Origin: Streptomyces sp. NRRL WC-3626
Lineage (GTDB): Bacteria > Actinomycetota > Actinomycetes > Streptomycetales > Streptomycetaceae
Reading direction: 5' to 3'
Assembly: GCF_000718785.1 (NCBI RefSeq)
Contig: NZ_JOCA01000024.1
Coordinates: 1-64,000, forward strand
Length of the DNA: 64,000 nucleotides
The notes beneath the pieces were generated by a model. That model searched no databases. It was given only the letters and a program-made list of their open reading frames with translations, and was not told the origin of the DNA. This document shows, piece after piece, positions 19,231 through 27,312 of the stretch (its first letter is position 1; the number at the start of each line of letters is the position of its first letter). Both the position numbers and the translations under genes were made by a program.

Positions 19231-19289
19231 CCGCGTACCGTACGGCACGCGGGCGACCACATGTTCGAGACCCTTCCGGCCCCGGCCGG

Positions 19290-22200
19290 CTACGGGCGGA
19301 TCCTCACCGGGCGGCTGTTGTACGCCGCCGCCTCCAGCACCGGACGGCCCGATCCGAGCGACCGCCGCGGCCAGGACACGGTGACCGTCCGCGACTCCCC
19401 GGGCAGCAGCCACAGGTAGTTGTCGCTGTACAGCGTCGGCAGCACCCGCTCACCGTCGTCGTCCAGCAGGGACAGCCGGACCATGGCCGCCACGGCCGTA
19501 CCGCGGTTGCGGACGGTCGCCGTCAGCTCGTGCCGGTCGCCCTCGCGGGACAGCCGCCGCACCGACCCGGTCACCCGCACCTGCTCGGCCCTGCCCAGCG
19601 CCCGCATGGCGGACGGGTCCCGGTAGCGCCAGTAGGTGTTGCGGGAGAGCTCCCCGCCGTCGGAGTCCTCCAGCGTCAGCCGCAGCAGATGCAGGTCCGG
19701 CAGGCCGTCGCGCCAGTCCGCCGTGAACGCCTCCGCGGTGGCGGCGGGCGCCAGATCGACCCGGGCGCTTCGGCTGCCGCCGAGCCGGCGGCCCGACAGG
19801 TCGTACAGCCCGGCGGTGACGGTGGCGTTCCGCAGCCGCTTCGGTGTGTGGTTGACCGCGAGGACCCGCCAGTTCACCGGGTCGGCCTGTACATGGAGGG
19901 GTTCGCAGGCGGCGCGGACGCCGTAGTACATGCCGTTGACGTCGAAGTCGTAGTCGTACGTCTGCCAGACCGTGCTGTGCCAGGCCGGGTGGGACATCCA
20001 CAGCATCAGACCGGTGGCGTTGTCCCACAGGTTGGCGTTCCACGCCTCGAACATGGCGCGGCCGTTCTCGTAGTTGACGAACTGCGCCTTGCGGGCGAAG
20101 TCGTCCAGACCGTCGGCCTCACCCAGCCGGGCCTCGATCGCCTTGCGGTAGTTCTGCGGCGACTGATTCCCGCGCTCGCTCCAGTCGTGGTAGTACCAGG
20201 CCCCCTCGATCGGCCACTCCGGCTCGTCACCCGTCAGACTGCGGATGCTCGCCGCGGTGGAGACGACCGGCATGCCGATCTCGGTGTGGAAGCCGAAGTC
20301 CTTGCTGCCGTACGACGACGGGTCGAAGTACCGTTCCGGCTCCACCCAGCCGTAGGGGCCGCCGCCGGTGACGATGCCACCGGCCGAGTTGTTCTGGTAC
20401 AGAATGCCAGGCGCCTGCCGCTCGACCGCCTCGCGCATGCCCTTGTCGATCTCGGCCGGCGGATCGCCCTCGTTGGCGCCGCACCACACCACGACGCTCG
20501 GGTGGATGCGGTAGCGCAGTACGGTGTCCCGCGCGGTGGAGACGAAGGCGTCACGGTCCGGCGGGTCCATGGCCCAGGCGTTGGGGAAGTCGTTCCACAC
20601 CAGGATGCCGTGCTCGTCGCAGGCGGCGAAGAACTCCTCCCGGTCGCTGCTGCCGACCCAGTTGCGGATCATGGTGAAGTTCATGTCCCGGTGCATCCGC
20701 ACCGCCGCGTCCATCCGCTCCCGCGGCATCCGGCGCAGCAGCTCGTCCCAGCCCCAGTTGCCGCCGCGGGCCAGCACCCGGACACCGTTGACGCTGATCC
20801 TCAGCGGCTCGGGGGTGTTGTCGACGGAGGCCACGTCCGTCCACTTCTCGCCGTCGTCGGACACCTGGACGACGTAGGTCTTCGGGTACGCGCTCTCCCA
20901 CACCACGGCCACCCGGTCGAACCGCTTCGGTGCGCCCAGGTCGACCCGGATCCACTGCTGGTCCTCGTAGCGTGAGGACCAGCGGGTGCCCGGGTCGCCG
21001 TCGGTGGCGTGCGAGGCCGGGTGGTCGGACTCCTGGGTGGAGGCGGTCGCCTCCTTGCGCAGCGCGAGGTCCGTGCCCGGCTCGGCGCTGTCGACGACCC
21101 CGAGGGACCACAGCGAGTTGCCCCAGGTGGTGTTGCGTATCCCGCAGGCGAGCCGGACGTAGCGGGCGGTGCGCGCCTCGAAGTCCGTCACCCTGAGGCT
21201 CGCGCTGCCGTTGTTGAACGGCAGCGGCACCGCGCCGTTGTCCACCGCCGCCGCGTCGGTCCACTCCGAGCCGTCCGCGGAGACCTGCACCACGAACGAC
21301 TTGGCGTACGCCTGCTCCCAGACCAGGTCGACCCGGTCGAAGGACCGCTCGGAGCCCAGGTCGACCCGGATCCACTGGTCGTCCTCGAAGGCCGAGGACC
21401 AGCGGGTGCCCGGATCGCCGTCGGTCGCGTTCGCGGCGCCGTGGTCGTCGCCGTCCGCGCTGGACGCGTCCGCGTCGGCGTGCAGGGCGAGGTCCGCCGT
21501 GGGCCGCGTGCTGTCGAACACGGACAGGGCCCACAGCGAACTGCCCCACGAGGTGGCCCTGGTGAGACACCTGACCCGTATGTGCCGGGCCTGCCGCCGC
21601 TCGAAGGTGACCGACTGGGTGTACGCGTCGCCGGAGGCCGTGAACGGCAGCGGCACGTCGTACGCGTAGCCGAACTGGCGGATACCGAAGCGGGTGGTGC
21701 GGCGGTCGCTCTCGGAGCCGCCGGCCGTGGCGGTCAGGGTGAGGTCGTGGAGCCGGGCCTCACCGAGCCCGTTGGGCCACCACAGTTCGGGATCGCGCAG
21801 CCGCAACCGCCCGAAGGCGTCGGGGGAGAAGACGACGTCGACGCTCCGTCCGGCCGGCACGGTGACGGCCCTGCTCACCCGTACGCCCTCGAACGCCGCG
21901 GTGACGGTCGCCTCGTGGTCGGAGTCGTCGGCGTTGCGGACCGGGACGACGATGGTCAGCTCCGCCACCGAGAGGTCCGGGAGCTTCGGCAGCACGGTGT
22001 CCACACGCGGGTCGCCGATGACGATCTGCCCGGTCGATCTCAGCCGGACGTGGTTCCAGATCCCGGCCGCCCGGTCACGCACGGCGGGCATCCAGTCCCA
22101 GCCGGAAGCGGCGAGATACGTGGGGGAGTTGAGGTTCATCTGTCCGGCGCCCGCGTCCACCCAGGCCTCACCGGCCGGGCCCTTGTCGCCGGGGCTGCCG

Positions 22201-23372
22201 GGGACGGGCAACGGGGTGATCCTCACCGCGAGGGCGTTCTCCCCGTGGGCCGCGAGCAGCCCGGTCACGTCGTGCGCGGAGCGGGCGAACGGGTGGGTCA
22301 GATCGCCCGCCTTCTCGCCGTTCAGCCAGATGTCGGCGCGGTGGTTGACGCCGTCGAACTCCAGCCAGATCCGGCGGCCGGCACCGGTGCGCAGCCCGCG
22401 CGGCAGCTCGAAGTCCCGCTTGTACCACCAGGAGTGCCGGGAAAGCGCCTCCGGGATCCGCAGGTTGTTGAGGCCCGACACGGGGTCGGGCAGTTTGCCC
22501 TGGTCGACGAGCGAGGCGAGGACCGTGCCGGGCACGGTGGCGGGCAGCCAGCCACTGGTGTCCACGGACGTCCTGGACAGTCCCGGACCGTCGTCCCCGG
22601 CCCAGTCGTCCATCGTCAGCCGCCAGCCGGACTCCAGCGGTACCGTGCCGTCCTCGGCCTGCCTCAGCTCGGGCGCGTTGCCGTGGCGGGTGCCCCAGTC
22701 CGTCCACCCGGTGGCCGAGGGGCGGTGGCCCCTGGCGGTGCCGTACACCTCGAAACCGTTGACGCCGAGGGGGAGCGGGCCGGAGCGGCGGCGGGACGTC
22801 ATCCGCACCCAGCGGGCCGCCACCTTGCGGGTGAGCTGGATGTTCACCACGCCCCCGGTTCCGGCGGCGGTGCGGTAGACGTCCGTCCACCGGGTGTGGT
22901 CCGTGCTGGTCTCGACGACGAACTCGAGCGAGTAGCTCGACTGGATCTCCTTGCCCGTCGTACCGCTGTGCGGATTGCCGGAGGTGGGCGGGGTGAACAC
23001 CGGGTCGCCCGCGTCGGCCTCGAAGGTCAGCCGGATCCAGTCGACCTCGCAGACGGCCTGCAGGTCCACCGTGATCCACTGCGGATCGCCGGACCCCGCC
23101 CGCCAGCCGCTGCCTCCGACACCGGGCGAGGCCAGCCGGTCGACCGCGAACGAGCCCGGGGTGGGCGCGTAGTCCGTGGAGGACACGGTGACCGGCCGGT
23201 GCAGGGCGAGCTCACCGGGGGCGGACGGGTTGGCCGGGGTCTCGGCGACGGCGGCCCGGGCGCTGGACACCGGGAGCAGCGAGCCGAGACCGAAACCGGC
23301 CAGCAGCGTGGATCCCGTGGTGACGACAGACCGCCGCGAGGGATGACGCGGCGGGTCCGACTTTTCTTTCAT
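19290..23372 (-). CDS. Secreted GH2 glycosidase with N-terminal and inserted discoidin (F5/8C) modules
   Basis: This 1360-residue Tat-exported enzyme (SRRSVVTTGSTLLAGFGLG signal) belongs to glycoside hydrolase family 2 and is nearest to the exo-beta-glucosaminidase/mannosidase types. An N-terminal F5/8C (CBM32-like) domain spans about 50-215, the GH2 jelly-roll about 225-410 and the GH2 sandwich about 455-575. The TIM barrel starts near 856 (PLRISVNG then RGGNWGWDELLRRMP). The probable acid/base is E968 (GANEGD) and the nucleophile E1031 (HTEIGMP). Residues about 574-855, between sandwich and barrel, are an insertion of two tandem F5/8C repeats of about 140 residues in permuted register. Substrate remains unproven. 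Confidence 0.85.
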   Translation of the reverse strand: MKEKSDPPRHPSRRSVVTTGSTLLAGFGLGSLLPVSSARAAVAETPANPSAPGELALHRPVTVSSTDYAPTPGSFAVDRLASPGVGGSGWRAGSGDPQWITVDLQAVCEVDWIRLTFEADAGDPVFTPPTSGNPHSGTTGKEIQSSYSLEFVVETSTDHTRWTDVYRTAAGTGGVVNIQLTRKVAARWVRMTSRRRSGPLPLGVNGFEVYGTARGHRPSATGWTDWGTRHGNAPELRQAEDGTVPLESGWRLTMDDWAGDDGPGLSRTSVDTSGWLPATVPGTVLASLVDQGKLPDPVSGLNNLRIPEALSRHSWWYKRDFELPRGLRTGAGRRIWLEFDGVNHRADIWLNGEKAGDLTHPFARSAHDVTGLLAAHGENALAVRITPLPVPGSPGDKGPAGEAWVDAGAGQMNLNSPTYLAASGWDWMPAVRDRAAGIWNHVRLRSTGQIVIGDPRVDTVLPKLPDLSVAELTIVVPVRNADDSDHEATVTAAFEGVRVSRAVTVPAGRSVDVVFSPDAFGRLRLRDPELWWPNGLGEARLHDLTLTATAGGSESDRRTTRFGIRQFGYAYDVPLPFTASGDAYTQSVTFERRQARHIRVRCLTRATSWGSSLWALSVFDSTRPTADLALHADADASSADGDDHGAANATDGDPGTRWSSAFEDDQWIRVDLGSERSFDRVDLVWEQAYAKSFVVQVSADGSEWTDAAAVDNGAVPLPFNNGSASLRVTDFEARTARYVRLACGIRNTTWGNSLWSLGVVDSAEPGTDLALRKEATASTQESDHPASHATDGDPGTRWSSRYEDQQWIRVDLGAPKRFDRVAVVWESAYPKTYVVQVSDDGEKWTDVASVDNTPEPLRISVNGVRVLARGGNWGWDELLRRMPRERMDAAVRMHRDMNFTMIRNWVGSSDREEFFAACDEHGILVWNDFPNAWAMDPPDRDAFVSTARDTVLRYRIHPSVVVWCGANEGDPPAEIDKGMREAVERQAPGILYQNNSAGGIVTGGGPYGWVEPERYFDPSSYGSKDFGFHTEIGMPVVSTAASIRSLTGDEPEWPIEGAWYYHDWSERGNQSPQNYRKAIEARLGEADGLDDFARKAQFVNYENGRAMFEAWNANLWDNATGLMLWMSHPAWHSTVWQTYDYDFDVNGMYYGVRAACEPLHVQADPVNWRVLAVNHTPKRLRNATVTAGLYDLSGRRLGGSRSARVDLAPAATAEAFTADWRDGLPDLHLLRLTLEDSDGGELSRNTYWRYRDPSAMRALGRAEQVRVTGSVRRLSREGDRHELTATVRNRGTAVAAMVRLSLLDDDGERVLPTLYSDNYLWLLPGESRTVTVSWPRRSLGSGRPVLEAAAYNSRPVRIRP

Positions 23373-23445
23373 GAGCGTGAAGTCCCATCAGAAAGCAGCG
23401 GAACGAGCCCGTGACGGCCTCGCCCGCCCCTGGTGCCGAACGGAA

Positions 23446-23459
23446 TGACAACGTTGCCA
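23446..23459. promoter_or_regulatory. LacI-type operator upstream of the GH2 gene
   Basis: TGACAACGTTGCCA differs at one base from the perfect palindrome TGACAACGTTGTCA, a common LacI-family operator form with a central CG. It is 74 nt upstream of the GH2 start and also lies in the divergent region before the isochorismatase gene. Confidence 0.6.
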
Positions 23460-23595
23460 AAGGCTGTGGCGCGGGATGCCTTCTGTCAAGAGCTGTGGCG
23501 GTGGTGGCCGGTGGGTCGCGGTTGGCGGGCGACGTCACGGGTGTACGCGTGGGCAAACATGTCTGATTCGCCTTTGCGGGTGGAACCCGTTGGAC

Positions 23596-24132
23596 ATGGG
23601 CAGGACCGCGCTGATCGTCATCGACATGATCAACACCTACGACCATGTGGACGCCGGCCGTCTCATCCCGTCCGCCGAGACGGTCGTCCCCGTCGTCTCC
23701 GCCCTGCTGGAGCGTGCGCGGCGGCAGGACGTCCCGGTGATCTACGTCAACGACAACTTCGGCGAGTGGCGCTCCCACCACGGCGAGCTGCTCGAGAAGG
23801 CCCTGGCGGGGCCGTACGCGCACCTGGTGGAACCGCTGCTGCCGGACGACTCCTCGCTCTTCGTCGTCAAGGCCCGGCACTCCGTCTTCTTCGAGACGCC
23901 GCTCGGCTATCTGCTCAACCAGCAGGGCATCGACCGGCTCGTGCTGTGCGGCCAGGTCACGGAGCAGTGCGTCCTCTACTCGTCGCTGGACGCGCACATC
24001 CGCCACCTCGACGTGGTCGTCCCGCGTGACGGCGTGGCCCACATCCATGCCGATCTGGCGGATGCGGCCTTGCGGATGATGGAACGCAACATGGGCGCGC
24101 ATGTGTGCGACAGCGACGAGCTGTGGAGCTGA
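23596..24132 (+). CDS. Isochorismatase-family cysteine hydrolase
   Basis: This 178-residue protein is placed at ATG 23596 (MGRTALIVIDM). The catalytic triad of the superfamily is visible: D10 (VIDM), K92 (VVKARHS) and C125 (VTEQCV). Members cleave amides or vinyl ethers (nicotinamidase, N-carbamoylsarcosine amidase, isochorismatase). Substrate-defining residues do not allow a choice here. It is divergent from the GH2 gene and followed at 39 nt by the nucleotidyltransferase gene. Confidence 0.88.
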   Translation: MGRTALIVIDMINTYDHVDAGRLIPSAETVVPVVSALLERARRQDVPVIYVNDNFGEWRSHHGELLEKALAGPYAHLVEPLLPDDSSLFVVKARHSVFFETPLGYLLNQQGIDRLVLCGQVTEQCVLYSSLDAHIRHLDVVVPRDGVAHIHADLADAALRMMERNMGAHVCDSDELWS

Positions 24133-24171
24133 GGCGCGGTGAGGCGTCCACGTGGGGGCGACACTGGTGTC

Positions 24172-24975
24172 ATGAGCAGCACTGCCGGTCTGCCCCGTGA
24201 GGTTCGCGCCTATGCGGAGGAGTTGGTGCGGCGTACGCGCGCGGTCTGCGGGCCGCGGCTCGTGAGCGTGTTCGCCGTCGGGTCCCTCGCCCTCGGCGAC
24301 TACCGGCACGGGCGCAGCGACATCGACGTCACCGTGGTGGTGGACCGGTCGCTTCCCGGGCGGGCGCTGTCCGAACTGGCCGGGGCGCTGGCCCATCCCG
24401 GGCTCGCCTGTCCCGCCGCCGGGCTGGAACTGGTCGTGTATCCCGCCGACGCCGTCGGGCGTCCGTCGGGGCGGGCGGGGTACCTCATGGATCTCAACAC
24501 CGGGCCGTCGCTGCCCGAGCGGGTGAGCTACGACGCCGAGGAGGCGTCCGCCTTCTGGTACGTCCTCGACCGGTCGGTCGCCCGGCAGGCCGGCCTTCCG
24601 CTGTTCGGTGCGCCGGTGCGGGACGTCGTCGCGGCGCCGGGGCGGGGCGACGTGCTCGCCGCGCTCCGGGCCTCGGTGCGGGAGCATGCCGAGGGGGACG
24701 GGCATGTGGGGGACAACCGGGTGCTCAACGGGTGCCGGTCCGTGGTGTGGTGCCGTACCGGGCGGTGGGTCGCCAAGCGTCGGGCGGGTGAGGCCGTCGC
24801 TGCTTCGGAGGCTCGGTTCCGGCCGCTGATCCGGAGTGCGTCGCGCAGCTTCGAGCTGCCCCGTGAGAGCGCGCCCGCGCTGCCGGTGGGGGACGTGCGG
24901 GAGTTCTTGGCGTGGGTCGCCGGGAGGGTCGACGAGGCCGCCGGGCCTTGTCAGGGGGTGCCGGGGACGGGTTAG
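24172..24975 (+). CDS. Nucleotidyltransferase with AadA-type C-terminal domain
   Basis: This 267-residue protein has the pol-beta nucleotidyltransferase signature FAVGSLALGDYRHGRSDIDV, with GS and the D-x-D metal pair. The helical C-terminal domain (GHVGDNRVLNGCRSVVW and VAKRRAGEAVAAS) is like that of aminoglycoside 3''-adenylyltransferases (DUF4111). Whether it inactivates an aminoglycoside cannot be told from sequence; many chromosomal homologues do not. ATG 24172 is used, and GTG 24139 would add 11 residues. It may be cotranscribed with the hydrolase before it. Confidence 0.75.
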   Translation: MSSTAGLPREVRAYAEELVRRTRAVCGPRLVSVFAVGSLALGDYRHGRSDIDVTVVVDRSLPGRALSELAGALAHPGLACPAAGLELVVYPADAVGRPSGRAGYLMDLNTGPSLPERVSYDAEEASAFWYVLDRSVARQAGLPLFGAPVRDVVAAPGRGDVLAALRASVREHAEGDGHVGDNRVLNGCRSVVWCRTGRWVAKRRAGEAVAASEARFRPLIRSASRSFELPRESAPALPVGDVREFLAWVAGRVDEAAGPCQGVPGTG

Positions 24976-25057
24976 GCTCTGCTGCGCGGCATCGCGTGTC
25001 GGTCACCGGCTGGGTGAGGCATGGAGGCGCCGCGAATGCCCGTGGAGGCATTGCACC

Positions 25058-25486
25058 GTGTCAGTCGAGTTCAACCACACCATTGTTCTCTCCCGTGACC
25101 GGGAGAAGTCCGCCCGTTTCCTCGCCGAGATCCTGGGGCTCGAGGTCGGAGAGCCGGCCGGGATGTTCCTGCCGGTGACGACCGCCAACGGGGTCACCCT
25201 GGATTTCGCCACCGTCGACATCGACTTTCCGATGCAGCACTACGCGTTTCTCGTGTCCGAGGAAGAGTTCGACGGAATCCTCGGGCGGCTCGTGGCCGCC
25301 CGGGTTCCCCTTCAGGCGGATCCGCAGGGGCGGCAGCGTCGGTGTATCAACCGTAATGACGGAGGGCGGGGGGTGTACTTCCTGGATCCGGGCGGGCATG
25401 GGCTCGAAGTGATCACCGTCGCGTACGGGGCGGATCCCGCGTCGCCGTTGAACGGGGTGTTCGAGGAGGTTCCCGGGGCTGTGTAG
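25058..25486 (+). CDS. VOC (glyoxalase/dioxygenase-fold) family protein
   Basis: This 142-residue single-domain protein starts at GTG 25058 with GGAGG ten bases upstream. It shows paired beta-alpha-beta-beta-beta modules: FNHTIVLSRDREKSARFLAEILGL in the first half and QHYAFLVSEEEFDGILGRL then YFLDPGGHGLEVIT in the second. The metal-ligand positions H (FNHT), H (MQHYAF) and E (GLEV) are present. The reaction is unknown. Confidence 0.82.
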   Translation: MSVEFNHTIVLSRDREKSARFLAEILGLEVGEPAGMFLPVTTANGVTLDFATVDIDFPMQHYAFLVSEEEFDGILGRLVAARVPLQADPQGRQRRCINRNDGGRGVYFLDPGGHGLEVITVAYGADPASPLNGVFEEVPGAV

Positions 25487-25494
25487 CGGGGAGT

Positions 25495-25605
25495 GGGGGG
25501 TGGGTCCCTTGAGGGCTCACCCCCTTCCCGTTCCCGACCCCGGGGTCTGCCCCCGGACCCCCGGACGCCGGAGGGGCTGAGGGGTGCGGAGGGGGTGCAC
25601 ACCGT
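25495..25605. repeat. GC-rich hairpin repeat, copy 1 (convergent gap)
   Basis: This 119-bp gap between convergent genes contains GACCCCGGGGTC (25536-25547) followed by TGCCCCCGGACCCCCGG. The stretch shares the phrase CTTCCCGTTCCCG then CTGCCCCCGGACCC with gaps at about 34080, 36660 and 38730. It is probably a dispersed terminator-like repeat serving both genes. Confidence 0.6.
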
Positions 25606-26040
25606 TCAGCTGTCGACCGTGATCGCGCACGACCAGCCGTACGGCCCCGGGCGTATGCGCAGGTCCTCCCACGCCACGTCCGTCGGGGGGCTCGCGGTGA
25701 GGCGTACGTCCGTGACGGTGGCCAGGGCCAGCCGGATGTCCAGACCGTCCTCCGTCTCGTTCGCCTCCATGTCGACCGGGACCTGGCCGTCCTCCTCCAG
25801 CCGGCAGAGGACCTCGTCCAGGAGCGCGGCCAGCAGGTCCTCGTCACTCGGCTCGGCCAGCCGGACGCGGCCCACACAGGTCGGCCGTACCCCGGACACG
25901 TCGGCGAAGCACTCCACCATCGCCGCCACCGCCTCCGCCAGACAGTTCTCCCGGCTCGTGGCCCACGCCTCGATCCGGAACTCGTCCTCCTGCGCGACCG
26001 CCCGGTGCCCGCTCTCGTGCTCGCTCGTGTCACCGACCAT
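25606..26040 (-). CDS. Archease-family protein
   Basis: This 144-residue protein is read from ATG 26040. It contains the archease patterns FRIEAWATSRENCLAEAVAAM, LLAALLDEVLCRLEEDGQVP and the closing DVAWEDLRIRPGPYGWSCAITVDS. Archease activates the RtcB RNA ligase by promoting guanylylation, and metal-binding acidic residues occur in the N-terminal and C-terminal blocks. No rtcB gene is visible in this window, so the partner must be elsewhere. Confidence 0.85.
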   Translation of the reverse strand: MVGDTSEHESGHRAVAQEDEFRIEAWATSRENCLAEAVAAMVECFADVSGVRPTCVGRVRLAEPSDEDLLAALLDEVLCRLEEDGQVPVDMEANETEDGLDIRLALATVTDVRLTASPPTDVAWEDLRIRPGPYGWSCAITVDS

Positions 26041-26107
26041 GGAACTCGCCTGCCCGACCCTCGTGAACCCATGCTTCGGGGAGCGGACAGCCGGGTACAC
26101 GGGTGCC

Positions 26108-26749
26108 ATGCGGTTCCGTGACCGCCGGCAGGCCGGCCGTGAACTCGCCGCACGGCTTCGGGAGCGGCAGGACGAGGGCGCCCTGCCCGACCCCGTCGTG
26201 CTGGCCCTGCCCCGCGGCGGTGCCGCCGTGGCCTTCGAGGTCGCCCGCGCGCTGGACGCCCCGCTCGACGTACTCGTCGTACGGAAGATCGGCGCCCCCT
26301 TCCACGAGGAGTTCGGTGTCGGCGCGATGGCCGGCGACGGAATTCCGCTGTACGACGAGGACGCCCTGCTGCGGCTGGGGCTGAGCGAGGCCGACCTCGC
26401 GCCCGTCGTGGCCCGCGAGCGCGCCGAACTGCGCCGCCGCGAGGAGCGCTACCGTCAGGGCCGGCCCCCGCCCGAACTGGCCGGACGGACCGTGATCGTC
26501 GTCGACGACGGACTGGCGACCGGCTCCACCGCCCGCGCCGCACTGCGCGCGCTGCGGGCCCGGGACCCCGGGCATCTCGTCCTGGCCGTGCCGGTCGGCG
26601 CGGCGGAGGGGGTCACGCTGATGCGCTCCGAGGCCGACGAGGTGCTGTGCCTGCACGAACCAGCCGCGTTCATGGCCGTCGGCCAGTGGTACGAGGAGTT
26701 CGACCAGCTGACCGACGAGGACGTACTGGACGCGCTGCGGAGGGTCTAG
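26108..26749 (+). CDS. Phosphoribosyltransferase-domain protein
   Basis: This 213-residue type I PRTase has the PRPP loop VIVVDDGLATGSTARAALRAL. An N-terminal block VLALPRGGAAVAFEVARALDAPLDVLVVRKIGAP is typical of the stand-alone erythromycin-esterase-associated PRTase group. Its biological substrate is unknown. The stop codon TAG (26747-26749) lies inside the left terminal repeat of the adjacent MITE-like element, so the last codons and stop may derive from that element. Confidence 0.85.
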   Translation: MRFRDRRQAGRELAARLRERQDEGALPDPVVLALPRGGAAVAFEVARALDAPLDVLVVRKIGAPFHEEFGVGAMAGDGIPLYDEDALLRLGLSEADLAPVVARERAELRRREERYRQGRPPPELAGRTVIVVDDGLATGSTARAALRALRARDPGHLVLAVPVGAAEGVTLMRSEADEVLCLHEPAAFMAVGQWYEEFDQLTDEDVLDALRRV

Positions 26750-26936
26750 GGCCTGTCCGGCGGATCATGCCGGAGACGCGGGGTCTGGCACGCCCATCTG
26801 CGGCGTTGTCGTCGGTTGCCAGGGCTCCGCCCTGTCGCCCTCCTCCGCCTTGCAGCCGCACGCACCAGACCCCGCTCACCTGGGCTGCAAAAGCACCGCC
26901 GGCTTCCTCCGACGTGATCCGCCGGACAGGCCCTAG
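26746..26936. mobile_element. MITE-like element with 22-bp perfect terminal inverted repeats
   Basis: Bases 26746-26767 and 26915-26936 are exact reverse complements over 22 bp, each ending in CTAG at the outer side. Inside, a second imperfect inverted match is visible: GCGGGGTCTGG near 26780 and its complement near 26870. The whole 191 bp could therefore fold as a long hairpin. No transposase is encoded. The size and structure are those of a non-autonomous element dispersed in streptomycete genomes. Confidence 0.7.
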
Positions 26937-26967
26937 CCGGCGCCCGACGGGGTGGTGCACGGTCCGG

Positions 26968-27186
26968 TCACTGACCGGCCGGGCTGCACGGAACGTCCGC
27001 GGGCCTGCTGCGGGAGACGATGCGGGCGCCGCGGTCGTCGACGGCACGGACCTGGAGGGAGCCGCAGCCGCAGCGGGTCCACACCGTGCTGCCGGTCGCG
27101 GTGCCGTGCCGGGAGACCATCTGGAACGGCTCGGCGTCGTCCGGCCACCCGCAGTACGGGCAGACGGTGCCGGTCGTGCTGATCAT
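26968..27186 (-). CDS. Small zinc-ribbon-like hypothetical protein
   Basis: This 72-residue protein starts at ATG 27186. It contains VCPYCGW near the N-terminus and TRCGCGSLQVR about 25 residues later, giving two Cys pairs (C-x2-C and C-x-C) that could hold one zinc. The arrangement suggests a small rubredoxin-like knuckle. The family is not recognised. It is divergent from the LysR gene. Confidence 0.6.
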   Translation of the reverse strand: MISTTGTVCPYCGWPDDAEPFQMVSRHGTATGSTVWTRCGCGSLQVRAVDDRGARIVSRSRPADVPCSPAGQ

Positions 27187-27276
27187 GGTGACTCCTCGGG
27201 ATCCTCGATCACATGGGTGCACTGACGATTGTCGCGACACGGCAAGGGTGCTCCGTCCCCTCCGTTCACGTCCAGG

Positions 27277-27304
27277 TTGACTTTGTGCACGCCATCGTTA
27301 AGCG
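27277..27304 (+). promoter_or_regulatory. Possible promoter of the second LysR gene
   Basis: TTGACT at 27277-27282 is 16 bp from TAAGCG at 27299-27304. Transcription would begin within a few bases of the ATG at 27313, so the message may be leaderless. The -10 is poor. Confidence 0.3.
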
Positions 27305-27312
27305 TGGGCTTC

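Noticed and set aside
24172..24975. Naming the nucleotidyltransferase as a streptomycin resistance gene (aadA)
   Set aside because: The domain arrangement fits, but many chromosomal relatives have no resistance activity, and sequence alone does not settle it.
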